From NCBI RefSeq assembly GCF_002097715.1, contig NZ_CP020738.1, positions 3,244,660 to 3,308,659 of the forward strand: a stretch of DNA of 64,000 nt. Reading direction: 5' to 3'. Below the pieces are notes generated by a model, which was given only the letters and a program-made list of their open reading frames with translations, searched no databases and was not told the origin of the DNA. Positions 1 to 8,836 of the stretch are shown here, piece after piece (position 1 is the first letter of the stretch; each line of letters starts with the position of its first letter). Position numbers and translations under genes: made by a program. The DNA is from Burkholderia ubonensis subsp. mesacidophila (GTDB taxonomy: Bacteria > Pseudomonadota > Gammaproteobacteria > Burkholderiales > Burkholderiaceae).

Positions 1-569
1 GGCGAGTTGGTCAGCGCCTTCACGACGATCAGCGCGAGCACCGCGAGGATGATCACCATGATCAGGAACGCGCCGAACAGCGCGATCACGCCCGGCACCG
101 TGCCGAGCTCCATCTTGACGAGATCGCCGAGCGAGCGGCCGTCGCGGCGCGTCGAGATGAACAGCACCATGAAGTCCTGCACCGCGCCCGCGAACACGAC
201 GCCCGCCAGGATCCACAGCATGCCGGGCGTGTAGCCCATCTGCGCGGCGAGCACCGGCCCGACGAGCGGCCCGGCGCCGGCGATCGCGGCGAAGTGGTGG
301 CCGAACAGCACGTACTTGTTGGTCGGCACGTAGTCGAGGCCGTCGTTGTGCCGGACGGCAGGCGTCATCCTGAGCCCGTCGAGCTGCATGACCTTGCTGG
401 CGATGAAGCGGCTGTAGAAGCGATACGCGATCAGATACACGCAGACTGCGGCGATCACGATCCAGAGGGCGCTGACCCGCTCGCCGTGCGCGAGCGCGAT
501 GGTGCCGAACGCGAACGCGCCCAATAGCGCGACCGCAATCCAGATCAGGGTGCTGGAAGCCCGATTCAT
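1..569 (-). CDS. cstA: Carbon starvation protein CstA, N-terminal part
   Basis: The gene runs off the left edge; about 189 N-terminal residues are present of a family usually near 690. CstA proteins are polytopic inner-membrane transporters linked to peptide or pyruvate uptake. Visible family features are a first membrane segment, the stretch YVLFGHHFAAIAGAGPLVGP and further hydrophobic segments. The start at 569 has a good ribosome site (CAGGAGA, 5 nt before ATG). Because it is cut by the window, the C-terminal half and downstream partner genes cannot be judged. Confidence 0.9.
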   Translation of the reverse strand, partial: MNRASSTLIWIAVALLGAFAFGTIALAHGERVSALWIVIAAVCVYLIAYRFYSRFIASKVMQLDGLRMTPAVRHNDGLDYVPTNKYVLFGHHFAAIAGAGPLVGPVLAAQMGYTPGMLWILAGVVFAGAVQDFMVLFISTRRDGRSLGDLVKMELGTVPGVIALFGAFLIMVIILAVLALIVVKALTNS

Positions 570-695
570 GGTGTCTCCTGTGGTTATCAATATCGCGCGC
601 CCGTTTGTCGGAATGCGCGTCATGCCGACCTCGCAAAGGCCGGCATGGTGGGCTCGTAGTATTCGCGTTCGGGGAGCCACTTACAAGCGGATAAT

Positions 696-725
696 TACGT
701 ATGCAAGGCTACGTAGAATTACGTA
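696..725. promoter_or_regulatory. Three TACGTA hexamers upstream of cstA
   Basis: TACGTA occurs at 696, 710 and 720 in the gap (570-885) between the divergent cstA and the exported protein at 886. Each hexamer is its own reverse complement, so the array could be a regulator-binding site. No promoter hexamers are assigned and the regulator is unknown. Nothing else is seen in this gap. Confidence 0.3.
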
Positions 726-885
726 GATTGAATGCAAGCCTTGGCCGTCAGCATGCATCTTGAAGGGCATTCGCTGAAGCAAAGGCAGTATTTTTGATTG
801 GAATTTCCGCTTTGTCTGCCGTTAAACTTGCCGGGCTTTGATGACCGGTCGAAGACTCGCTTTGCCCTGCCTCTCCGGACCAACT

Positions 886-1269
886 ATGAATACCAAGATT
901 TCGAAAAGCATCCAGGCAGCCGCCCTCTTCGCGCTGTGCGCCAGCATCGCCCCGATGTACGCCCATGCAAAAACCCCGGTGGACTGCCGTCAACTCAACG
1001 AGGCAACCGGCGGCCCCGACGACAACTTCAGGCCGCCGCTTTCCGCGAAGGTCATCGGATCGGGACGCGCCTACTTCCATTCGGCGCCCGACGCCCAGTG
1101 CGTGACCAAACAGATCTTCATCGTTCCCGGCGACAGCGTGACCGTCTTCAAGCCGTACAAGAGCTGGTATCAGATCATGTACGTGAACGGCAAGACGGGG
1201 GAGGATTTCGAAGGATGGGTCGAGGAAGGCCGCCTGAGCTTGGGCGGTCACTTGGGCGGGAATCAATAG
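886..1269 (+). CDS. Small exported SH3-like protein
   Basis: A 127-residue protein starting MNTKISKS, with a clear Sec signal peptide ending near ...YAHA (about residue 28). The mature part has the look of a bacterial SH3-like domain: short beta-rich stretches, a VPGDSVTVF turn and WYQIMYVNG followed by GWV. Such domains often bind cell wall or other periplasmic partners. An in-frame ATG at 838 lies upstream but would bury the signal peptide, so 886 is preferred. Not linked to an operon. Confidence 0.65.
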   Translation: MNTKISKSIQAAALFALCASIAPMYAHAKTPVDCRQLNEATGGPDDNFRPPLSAKVIGSGRAYFHSAPDAQCVTKQIFIVPGDSVTVFKPYKSWYQIMYVNGKTGEDFEGWVEEGRLSLGGHLGGNQ

Positions 1270-1420
1270 TCGAGTGCTTTCGGCAGCCGGCTATCAGGAG
1301 AACAACCGCTCGCCGGCGGCAAGCAGTTCCGCGGAATAGAACCTAGAATTGAACGCAGCGTCGGCCGTCGCTATGCACCCGGCCGGGCGCTTCCCCTTCC
1401 CATCGTCGGAAGCAGCCGCC

Positions 1421-2122
1421 ATGAACCTTCACGATGCGCGCGTCTCCCGCCCCGCGCTGGGCGCACTTTGCGTGGCTTCGCTCGCGGCGCTGTCCGCGTG
1501 CGGCGGCGAAGCCTGCTTCGGCTTCAACGATGGATGTTTCAACGGAAACGGGAACGGCACGCAGACCATCACCGTCTCCGGCACGGCCGCCACCGGCCCG
1601 GCGCTGGCCAGCGCGACGGTCGTCGCCCGCTGCGCGCAGGGTTCGGGCTCCGCCCTGTCGGACGGCGGCGGGAACTACAGCCTGACGTTCAACGCGACGC
1701 TCCCGTGCGTGCTCACCGCGACGTCCGGCGGCACGACCCTGCATTCGCTCGCGTTCGCCGGCGGCACCTTCAATACGACGCCCGAGACCGACCTGATACT
1801 CGTCTACCTCGCATCGCAGCTCGGCACGACCACGGCCGGCCTGATCGCCAACCTGCCGAACAGCACGCATGTCCAGCAGGTGCTGGAAAACCAGTCCGAC
1901 GTGCAGGCCGCGCAGGTGGCGGTCGTCGCGAATCTTCAGCAGCGCTACGCGGTCACGCTGACGACTGCGGCGTTCCTGACAACGCCGTTCGTGGTCGGGC
2001 AGCCCGGCGTCGACAGCGACCTCGTCGCGCTGACGACGGCAGGGGCGATCGACGCCAACGGCATGCCGGACCCGGCCGCCGTGCAGTTGCTGGCGCAGGC
2101 TGGCGCCGCGCATCCGCTATGA
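1421..2122 (+). CDS. Putative outer-membrane lipoprotein
   Basis: A 233-residue protein with an N-terminal lipoprotein signal: hydrophobic stretch then lipobox LSAC at about residues 24-27. A glycine and asparagine-rich linker (NGNGNGTQT) follows. The rest resembles a carboxypeptidase-regulatory or Ig-like fold seen in Burkholderia lipoproteins, without catalytic motifs. Upstream in-frame ATGs at 1349 and 1373 would put extra residues before the signal, so 1421 is chosen. No function is recognised. Confidence 0.6.
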   Translation: MNLHDARVSRPALGALCVASLAALSACGGEACFGFNDGCFNGNGNGTQTITVSGTAATGPALASATVVARCAQGSGSALSDGGGNYSLTFNATLPCVLTATSGGTTLHSLAFAGGTFNTTPETDLILVYLASQLGTTTAGLIANLPNSTHVQQVLENQSDVQAAQVAVVANLQQRYAVTLTTAAFLTTPFVVGQPGVDSDLVALTTAGAIDANGMPDPAAVQLLAQAGAAHPL

Positions 2123-2169
2123 GCGCCGCCGCGGCGGCGGGTTGATGAGGGATGTGAAGCGCGGGATGT

Positions 2170-2186
2170 GAAGCCGAAACGGCTTC
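2170..2186. terminator. Small hairpin between converging genes
   Basis: GAAGCCG-AAA-CGGCTTC forms a 7-bp stem between the plus-strand lipoprotein gene and the minus-strand gene ending at 2190. There is no U-run, so termination is inferred from position. Confidence 0.4.
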
Positions 2187-2189
2187 GCG

Positions 2190-2669
2190 TCAGGCCTGCT
2201 CCGAGACCATGTTGCCCGCGGGATTGCTGGACGACTTGCGCAGCGCTTCCACCAGCTTGGCGACCGCGGATTGCAGCGCGGCGGATATCTCGCCGGCCTG
2301 CGCGCTCAGCGACTGCTGTTCGACCATGGCCGCGGGGTCCTTCTTCGCCCGCTCGGCCGCCTTCGAAATCTGGGCTTCCAGCTGCGCGAGCTGCTTCTGC
2401 AGTTTCTCGATCAACTCCTTCAGCTGCCTGACCACCGGGTCTTCGGCCTTGCTGTTCGCACCGCCCAGCGGCGTGGCGCCATCGGCCGACGCGGGATTCG
2501 CGGCGTTTGCCTTCGCGCTTGCGCTCGTGCCCGACGATGCGGTGGAGCCGGCAGCGGTGGAGCTGGCAGCGGTGGTGGCGGTGGCTTGCTGGTTGCCCGA
2601 TGCGCCGGCCGTCGCGAGGTTCGCCGCGGCTTGTGCCGGGCCTGCGACCAGCGAGGAGTCGATCTTCAT
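2190..2669 (-). CDS. Coiled-coil, FlxA-like hypothetical protein
   Basis: A 159-residue protein. The first 75 residues are low complexity (Ala, Ser, Thr, Gly). Residues about 76-120 form a charged coiled coil (VRQLKELIEKLQKQLAQLEA), and a second helix follows. This layout matches FlxA-like proteins, whose role is unclear. No signal peptide is present. The start at 2669 has AAGGAAG five bases upstream. Transcribed alone. Confidence 0.55.
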   Translation of the reverse strand: MKIDSSLVAGPAQAAANLATAGASGNQQATATTAASSTAAGSTASSGTSASAKANAANPASADGATPLGGANSKAEDPVVRQLKELIEKLQKQLAQLEAQISKAAERAKKDPAAMVEQQSLSAQAGEISAALQSAVAKLVEALRKSSSNPAGNMVSEQA

Positions 2670-2782
2670 GTCGTGCTTCCTTGTGTTTAGTGAACGAATC
2701 GTGACAGCTGAACGTGAGGTTCCATACAGCTTTATTACGGCATTCGTCACACGAAACTTGAGAGAAGCGGCGCGTCTTCTGC

Positions 2783-3547
2783 CTACCCGAGCGACTGACG
2801 GATAGCCTGGGCGAGTCCCGCAGGATTTTCCCAGGCCATCGAATGACCGGCCTCTTCCACGATCTCGACATTCACCCCTTCCGCCGCAAGACGCCCGGTA
2901 TCCGGATCGGGCAGCGAGCGCGCGCCAAACACGACGGTTCTCGGCATGGCCAACGAACAGAGCTGGTCCCGCCAGCTGGGATCGCTGCCTGCAATGAGCG
3001 ACACCGCAGCACGATGCACCGCATAGGGTGCACTGGCCAGCAGCGAAGCAGCCCAGACGTCGCTGCCGTCTCCCGCCGATGCGGAGATCAGTTCCGCATG
3101 CCCCGTCTGCACATAGTCGGTTTCCGTCAGGGCTGCGATCTTTCGGCTGAAGAAGCCGCCGCCCGGCTCCAGATTGGGCTCGCCGAGCACAAGATGCCGC
3201 ACCCGTGGGCCGAGCAAACCCGCAGCGACGATGGCGACCGCACCGCCCATGCTGTGCCCGAACAGATTCAATTCCGGAAAGGACAGGTGGTCGGCAAGCG
3301 CCGCAATCGCTTTCGCATGGTCTTCGACGGTATAGGAGAAATCCGTCGGGCGATCGCTGAACCCGGACCCGAGCAAATCGACCAGCAACATTCGACGCCC
3401 GGACAACGCAGGGGCCGCAGCCACGCCCGGATAGTCGCAAGAGGACGCGCAACCGAGGCCGTGGATGAACAGTGTCGGGATCCCCTGCCCCGGGAGGTCG
3501 TGGTATCTGAGCCCCCATCGGCCCTTTCCAATAGCAAATGTTTTCAT
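2783..3547 (-). CDS. Alpha/beta-fold hydrolase
   Basis: A 254-residue cytoplasmic hydrolase of the usual family length. The nucleophile elbow GHSMGG places Ser at residue 99. The oxyanion HG motif (FIHGLG) is near residue 29, and a C-terminal EAGHSMAWENP supplies the likely catalytic His. The acid residue probably lies in the PDPD stretch near residue 217. The substrate cannot be told; relatives include esterases, haloperoxidase-like enzymes and C-C hydrolases. No neighbour suggests a pathway. Confidence 0.8.
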   Translation of the reverse strand: MKTFAIGKGRWGLRYHDLPGQGIPTLFIHGLGCASSCDYPGVAAAPALSGRRMLLVDLLGSGFSDRPTDFSYTVEDHAKAIAALADHLSFPELNLFGHSMGGAVAIVAAGLLGPRVRHLVLGEPNLEPGGGFFSRKIAALTETDYVQTGHAELISASAGDGSDVWAASLLASAPYAVHRAAVSLIAGSDPSWRDQLCSLAMPRTVVFGARSLPDPDTGRLAAEGVNVEIVEEAGHSMAWENPAGLAQAIRQSLG

Positions 3548-4109
3548 GCTCGATGTTCAACCTTTATTTGCCGATTCCGAGATGTGCAATCGGCTGTTGT
3601 TCGAAACGGACTTCGAGTGAATCAAACGACTCTGCCACATTCCCCGCGCGCTCCGGAATGGGCGATGAACTTTTTTTCGTACCGATATCGCGCGCCACGG
3701 CGGTAAGGTGAGCTGATTCGGGAGCCACCCTTTACAACCTTTTTACTTGTCACCGGATGGCGACTCACTAAAATGTTTCGATAATCCCATCGAGAGCTGG
3801 TGACATGACCATCCGAAGTCCTCGCCCCCCAAGTCGCTTCCCCACCTGACAGGCAGGACGCCTGCTCTTTCCCGAGCCATCGTCTTGCCGAAAGGCGAGC
3901 GGTGCGCATCCGTCGTTACCTCTCCCGAGCGTCCTTGCACGTGCACGGTTTGCCAGGCGCTTCATGCGCGCATGGCAACCGCGAACGCAGCGCTCGCACG
4001 CGACGCAGCCCCTTGCCTTTCGTCCGCCTTCCGAGGCCACGCTTCGTTCGCGCATCGTGAACGACATGACCCGCACGCTGGTCGTGCGCGGTTAAAGAAA
4101 GGATAACTG
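3548..4109. other. Gap without a convincing gene
   Basis: Short open frames exist on both strands but are Arg-rich and lack ribosome sites. A fairly A/T-rich stretch near 3,725-3,780 may hold a promoter. Nothing firmer is seen. Confidence 0.5.
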
Positions 4110-4385
4110 ATGAACGAGCTTCACATGGCTGCAGCGCCGGCCGGCATGCCGCGGCTGAGCGCGCACGAAATGGCGGCGTTGATGCTGCTTGAACAGGCGC
4201 CGGTCGAAGTCGAGCGGGGAACGCTCGACATGACCATGCTCCGTGACGTGGGACTTGCGGAACTCATCGATCGGGACAATGGCGACCCCAAGTTCTCGAT
4301 CACGCGAAAAGGCAAGGTGATGCTGCGGATGCTGAGCGAGTGGATCACGCGGGAGCGTGCGGTGTCGCCTGCCAATCCGGCCTGA
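4110..4385 (+). CDS. Hypothetical protein, 91 residues
   Basis: A short, probably helical soluble protein starting MNELHMAAAP, with AAAGGA upstream of its ATG at a workable distance. The middle (LSAHEMAALMLLEQAP) and the DPKFSITRKGKVML stretch suggest a small winged-helix-like fold, but no family is recognised. Followed 90 bp later by another hypothetical gene in the same direction. Confidence 0.6.
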   Translation: MNELHMAAAPAGMPRLSAHEMAALMLLEQAPVEVERGTLDMTMLRDVGLAELIDRDNGDPKFSITRKGKVMLRMLSEWITRERAVSPANPA

Positions 4386-4474
4386 CTTCCAGCGCGCGTC
4401 GAACGACGCCGACGCTGCGATCCGCGGGGATGCGTGTCCGCATGCCTCGCATTTGACGACCCAGGAGTTTCGAC

Positions 4475-4855
4475 ATGTTTGAGATCAACAAGAACTACAC
4501 CCGCGAATTCATCCACACGGCCTGTGGCGGCAGCAAGCAAGCCTTCCTGCCCACGAAGAACGGCAAGGTCGTGGCCGCCTGCCTGCGCACGGACCTCAAT
4601 CCGCACGCGCCGGACGTCATCATCTGCGACGGCAGCGCGTCCGCGCGAGCCGCCGGCAGGACGCTCGCCAACCAGGGCGGCGCGATTCCGGTGTTCATCA
4701 AGATGGAGACCGACGCGTTTCGTTTCGTCGGCCTGTTCGTCGTCAGCGAATCGTTGACCGTGCCGCTCGACTACCAGCAGCATGTGCGCAACAGCGGATT
4801 CACGACCGGCCAGGTGTCGCGCGTGCTGAAGATGAAACGTTACGACCGCGCGTGA
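4475..4855 (+). CDS. Hypothetical protein, 126 residues
   Basis: A soluble protein with two Cys near the N-terminal third, in TACGGSKQAF and VVAACLR. Composition and codon use are typical of the host. The ATG follows CAGGAG by 9 bases. No family is recognised. It may form a two-gene unit with the gene at 4110. Its end faces the PRC-barrel gene across a strong hairpin. Confidence 0.65.
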   Translation: MFEINKNYTREFIHTACGGSKQAFLPTKNGKVVAACLRTDLNPHAPDVIICDGSASARAAGRTLANQGGAIPVFIKMETDAFRFVGLFVVSESLTVPLDYQQHVRNSGFTTGQVSRVLKMKRYDRA

Positions 4856-4864
4856 GCGAAAGCG

Positions 4865-4906
4865 GCGCGCGGCCCGGTGCATTGCATTGCAAACCGGGCC
4901 GCGCGC
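4865..4906. terminator. 14-bp perfect hairpin between converging genes
   Basis: A 14-bp GC stem (4865-4878 with 4893-4906) encloses a 14-nt loop exactly between two converging genes. No U-run follows on either strand, but the position fits a shared terminator. Confidence 0.7.
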
Positions 4907-4924
4907 GTCATCTGCGAAGCAGGT

Positions 4925-5353
4925 TCAGTGCTTTTCGTCGACCTGCTTCGGCTTCGGCGGCGACGGCACCTTCGCATACTGGAACGCCGGCGTCGCCTTC
5001 AGCGCTTCCTTCGTCGCGCCCGGCAAATAGATGTTGCCGTTGCGCACGTCGAGCGACGCGATCGGCACCGCGACATCGTGCGCCGCGACGCCCAGGAAAC
5101 CGCCCGCCGACACGATCGCCGCGGAAATCGAGCCGTCCGGCGCGACGATCAGGTCGCGAATCGTGCCGACCTTCTGGTTCTGCTCGTTGTACACATGCTT
5201 GCCGAGCACGCTCTTTTTCACGCTCCAGCCTTCGAGCAGCGCCTGCGATTGCTCGACGGTGACGCTGAGCGGCTGCGTGCCCGCGATCTGCGCGTGGGCG
5301 CTGAGGCTCGATGCGAGCACGGTGGCTGCGACGATTGTCTTGTGGAAAGCCAT
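4925..5353 (-). CDS. Exported PRC-barrel domain protein
   Basis: A 142-residue protein with a Sec signal peptide (cut after ...SLSAHA). The PRC-barrel hallmark lies in the middle: a GKHVYNEQNQKVGTIRDLIV strand-turn-strand, then a second conserved half (GGFLGVAAHDVAVP). Such domains are often stress-related or bind RNA or metal; the role here is unknown. The start at 5353 has GGAG about 10 bases upstream and begins directly with the signal peptide, so longer in-frame starts are rejected. Confidence 0.75.
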   Translation of the reverse strand: MAFHKTIVAATVLASSLSAHAQIAGTQPLSVTVEQSQALLEGWSVKKSVLGKHVYNEQNQKVGTIRDLIVAPDGSISAAIVSAGGFLGVAAHDVAVPIASLDVRNGNIYLPGATKEALKATPAFQYAKVPSPPKPKQVDEKH

Positions 5354-5522
5354 GTTGATGGACTCCGGTTCGTTTGTCGTTGGTGTCGGGAGCGTTGCAT
5401 GGCGCAACACTGTCGCCATGTTAGCGCCACTCTCGTGGCGCTGCATCGGACACCATGACGCAGCAACGCCGGAGCGACGAGCGAAGATCAGCGTCGATGC
5501 TCAAGGCTCGCCCGCCCTCGCG

Positions 5523-6653
5523 TCACGCGTTCCGCGAATACACCCTTCGATGCCGCACCGCCTCGGCAAGCACCTCGAGCACCGGCTCGGTCTGCGTCCA
5601 GCTCAGGCATGCATCGGTGATCGACACGCCATACTTCAACGGCACACCGGGCTTCAAATCCTGCCGCCCCGCCTCGAGATGGCTCTCCACCATCACGCCG
5701 ATGATCCGGTGCTCGCCCTGCGCCAGTTGCCGCGCGAGATCCTGCGCCACCTCGATCTGCCGCTCGTGCGACTTGTTCGAGTTCGCGTGCGAGCAATCGA
5801 CCATCACCTGCTCGCGCAGGCCCGCCGCGCGCAGCACCGCGCAGCTCGCCTCGACGTGCGCGCCGTCGTAGTTCGGGCCGTTCTTGCCGCCGCGCAGGAT
5901 CACGTGCGCGTCGTCGTTGCCGCGCGTCTCGAAGATCGCGGCCATGCCCATCTTCGTCATCCCCATGAACGCATGGCTCGCGCGCGCGGCGATGATCGCA
6001 TCCGACGCGACCTGCACGCCGCCGTCGGTGCCGTTCTTGAAGCCGATCGGGCAGCTCAGGCCCGACGCGAGCTGCCGGTGGCTCTGGCTCTCGGTCGTGC
6101 GCGCGCCGATCGCGCCCCACGCGATCAGGTCGGCGATGTACTGCGGGCTCAGCAGGTCGAGGAATTCGGTGGCGGCCGGCAGGCCGAGCGCGTTGACGTC
6201 GAGCAGCAGCTGCCGTGCGGCGCGCAGCCCTTCGTTGATGCGGAAGCTGCCGTCGAGCCGCGGATCGTTGATGTAGCCCTTCCAGCCGACCGTCGTGCGC
6301 GGCTTCTCGAAGTACACGCGCATCGTGATCAGCAGGTCGTCCTTCAGCGCGTCGGCGGCGATCTTCAGGCGGCGCGCGTAGTCGAGCGCCTGGTCGTGGT
6401 CGTGGATCGAGCACGGGCCGACGACGAGCAGCAGCCGGTCGTCGCGGCCGTGCAGGATGTCGCCGATCGCCTTGCGGGTATCTTCCACTAGCGTCTGCGT
6501 GGCGGCCGGCACCGGCAGCTCGTCCTGCAGCAGCGCCGGGGAAATCAGCGGACGCACGGCGCCGATGCGGACGTCGTCGATGCGTGTGGTGTCCTGCGTC
6601 GCGTCGGCGACGCCGACCTCGCGATCGTGCGAAGGATTGTCGAGGTTCTGCAT
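5523..6653 (-). CDS. aroG: 3-deoxy-7-phosphoheptulonate synthase, class I
   Basis: Condenses phosphoenolpyruvate and erythrose 4-phosphate in the first step of the shikimate pathway. The 376 residues fit the AroF/G/H type, slightly long at the N terminus. GPCSIHD lies at residues 79-85. Also visible are the KPRTTVGWKGYINDP segment, IGARTTESQSHRQLASGLS and the metal-binding region with HANSNK and GVMVESH. GGAG precedes the ATG. Feedback specificity (Phe, Tyr or Trp) cannot be assigned from inspection. Confidence 0.95.
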   Translation of the reverse strand: MQNLDNPSHDREVGVADATQDTTRIDDVRIGAVRPLISPALLQDELPVPAATQTLVEDTRKAIGDILHGRDDRLLLVVGPCSIHDHDQALDYARRLKIAADALKDDLLITMRVYFEKPRTTVGWKGYINDPRLDGSFRINEGLRAARQLLLDVNALGLPAATEFLDLLSPQYIADLIAWGAIGARTTESQSHRQLASGLSCPIGFKNGTDGGVQVASDAIIAARASHAFMGMTKMGMAAIFETRGNDDAHVILRGGKNGPNYDGAHVEASCAVLRAAGLREQVMVDCSHANSNKSHERQIEVAQDLARQLAQGEHRIIGVMVESHLEAGRQDLKPGVPLKYGVSITDACLSWTQTEPVLEVLAEAVRHRRVYSRNA

Positions 6654-6780
6654 GGAAATTCTCCGGGGGACGTCTTCTGGAATGGTCAGCAGGCTCGATT
6701 ATGGCACTCGGCCGTAACGGCAGCGATCGCGGGCGGGGCGGCTGAGGGTCGCAGCGGAGAAATGCGCAAGACGGGGGACG

Positions 6781-6806
6781 AAAAAGGCGATCCGCAGAGG
6801 ATCGCC
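6781..6806 (-). terminator. Intrinsic terminator after the lipase gene
   Basis: On the minus strand GGCGATCC pairs with GGATCGCC over a 5-nt loop and is followed by TTTTT. It lies about 75 bp past the lipase stop and before aroG's promoter region. Confidence 0.75.
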
Positions 6807-6879
6807 CGTCCCTTTCGAAAACAAAACAGCACGCGATCAATCATGCGTTGGCGGTCATTCACCGCATCGCGCGTCACGT

Positions 6880-8196
6880 CTAGTGCAGCGTCTCCGGCGC
6901 CAGCGAATTGCTCGGCAGGAGCGCAGTCAGCGCGCAATTGCTCGGTGCGGTTTTCCCGCCGAAGCGGTCGTAGAGCCACGGCAACATCCCGGCCACCCAT
7001 GGCACGATGGCCCCGGCGTGTTCAAGCGGATACTCGGTGTACACGACCGGCACGCCGCTCGAGCAGAACTTCTGTGCAAGGGCGCGCACATCGTAGGCAA
7101 GCATCACGCCGTCGCCCACCTGGTTGCTGAAAGTGCCGTCCAGCACGCCTGCCGTTCCCTGACCGATATACATCGGGATCGTCGGCGACGCGGCAAGCCC
7201 GGCATTCACCTTGTTCGCATACGTCACGTATGCCGGAATGCTGTTGATGTCGTTCGCGTATTGCGGCTTGAACAGCGTTCCCCAATGCAATCCCGTGTAC
7301 TTCGGCAGGATATACGCGAGCGACTGGCTCTGGATATCCTTGAATACGGCGACGCCGGTGTCGCTGAGATAGGGCGTCAGGTCGAAGTCATAGCCTCGCG
7401 ACAGCCCGGCGAGCGCAGCCGCGGCGACGCCACCCCAGACGATGCTGCCGTCGACATAGCGCAGATTGTGGGCGGGGGCGACCAGCAAGCCCCCTTCCGC
7501 CGCGCCGACGAGCTGCTTGTTGATGTCCGGCGCGTAGCTCGGCGCCAGCTGCGCCGCCCAGTTCGTCGCGATCGCGCCGCCGGAATAGCCGATCATCGCA
7601 ACCTTGCTGGACGGAATCAGCCCGGTCGACGGCGTATTGAGCGCCGCGCGGATCGAATCGAGGGTCGTCATGCCGTATTCGGGACCGGCGGCGAAGTTCG
7701 CCGTCTGGCCTTCCGTATCGGGCACGATGATGTTGTATCCCAGCAGCAGCAGTGTCGACAGCGGAATCGATTCCGCGCTGTAGAGCAGGGTCCCCACGTT
7801 GATGACTTTGGTGACGTCCCGGTCTCCGGCGATCACCAGCGAGGGCTCGTCGTAAGGGTTCAACGAATCGTAAGCCGACTGGTACGAGATGGCCTGACCG
7901 TTGCTGACCGGGCTCCGGATGACCGACGTCACGTTGACGACAGGCTGGTTGCGCGCGTTATTCGTGCGATACAGCAATTGCTGGGCGGTCAGCGCCGTCG
8001 GAATGCCGGCCACGTGGTAGTTGACGTTCCGCGTCTTGAGCACCGTGCCCGGTGGAATCGATGCCAATGGCGTCGCGCCGGTATAGGTGTAGAACGGATC
8101 GGACACGGTCGGCGCTCCGGCGCTGGCCGGTGGCGCGGCGATGGCCAGCAGGGCAGACACGGCGGCCGCAACAGTCATGAAACGTTTGGAGGACAT
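6880..8196 (-). CDS. Secretory lipase-family protein
   Basis: A 438-residue exported alpha/beta hydrolase with a signal peptide ending near residue 26 (PPASA). The nucleophile elbow GYSGG gives Ser205. A C-terminal region with PLEHAGAIVPW provides the probable catalytic His, and an Asp in VGDGVMLAYD is a candidate. This is the secretory lipase (LIP) layout known from fungi and actinobacteria and common in Burkholderia. Likely acts on lipids or esters outside the cell. It has its own terminator and no obvious foldase partner. Confidence 0.8.
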   Translation of the reverse strand: MSSKRFMTVAAAVSALLAIAAPPASAGAPTVSDPFYTYTGATPLASIPPGTVLKTRNVNYHVAGIPTALTAQQLLYRTNNARNQPVVNVTSVIRSPVSNGQAISYQSAYDSLNPYDEPSLVIAGDRDVTKVINVGTLLYSAESIPLSTLLLLGYNIIVPDTEGQTANFAAGPEYGMTTLDSIRAALNTPSTGLIPSSKVAMIGYSGGAIATNWAAQLAPSYAPDINKQLVGAAEGGLLVAPAHNLRYVDGSIVWGGVAAAALAGLSRGYDFDLTPYLSDTGVAVFKDIQSQSLAYILPKYTGLHWGTLFKPQYANDINSIPAYVTYANKVNAGLAASPTIPMYIGQGTAGVLDGTFSNQVGDGVMLAYDVRALAQKFCSSGVPVVYTEYPLEHAGAIVPWVAGMLPWLYDRFGGKTAPSNCALTALLPSNSLAPETLH

Positions 8197-8399
8197 CGGC
8201 GGTAGTCCTTATGTGAGCTTGTTCGGAATATTTGCTTTTAGTAGGAGTACAAACCGGATTCATTGAAGCACAACGGGAGCACGACCGAAGGGATTTTCCG
8301 CTGTTTGAAGGTAAACATCTAACTCCCGTCAAGACGATTCCGTCTGACAGGGCGACAAATGGTTTGCCGGCACCAAACGCCTTTTTGAAACGGTCCCGG

Positions 8400-8706
8400 G
8401 TGTCTCGTGCCACGCATTTCGTGGCGGTCACGTTCGATCTCGATACGGCTGCCGTGTCGATCCGCCCGTTCGTGCGGGACTGGGCCACGATCGAAGCCGA
8501 CGGCCTCGACGAACGCGCGGCGATCGGCGCATTCAAGTCGTGGCTTTTAGCGTGGTTCGACGCCGACGACGAGAACGCGCCGGCCGAGGACGGCCTGCAC
8601 GGAATCGTTCACGACCTGTCCGAACCGGTGCGCACGGAACCGGGATGGCCGTCGAGGATCTGCTGTTCCGGCTCGTCGATGCGGGCGAGACGCGGATCGC
8701 CCTCGG
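8400..8706 (+). pseudogene. Broken hypothetical gene
   Basis: From a GTG near 8400 the frame reads a convincing acidic protein (FVAVTFDLDTAAVSIRPFV ... FDADDENAPAEDGLHGIV) up to about 8,630. The coding signal then moves to another frame that starts MAVEDLLFRLVDAGETRIAL and stops at 8706. The two parts look like one gene of about 105-120 residues with a deletion or frameshift between 8,625 and 8,650. Function unknown. Confidence 0.45.
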
Positions 8707-8836
8707 GTGAATCGTCCTTCACCCGTCACCATGCGTGTCGTTCGCGGCGCTGACGCCGATCCTGAGACCGGGTGGGCGCGCCATCTCTCGCCGGGCGTCA
8801 AGTTGCCGTAAGGCCTTACCCGCGCCCGGCACGGCG

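Noticed and set aside
5031..6491. Plus-strand open frame across the PRC-barrel and aroG genes
   Set aside because: It is antisense to aroG, whose motifs are unmistakable.
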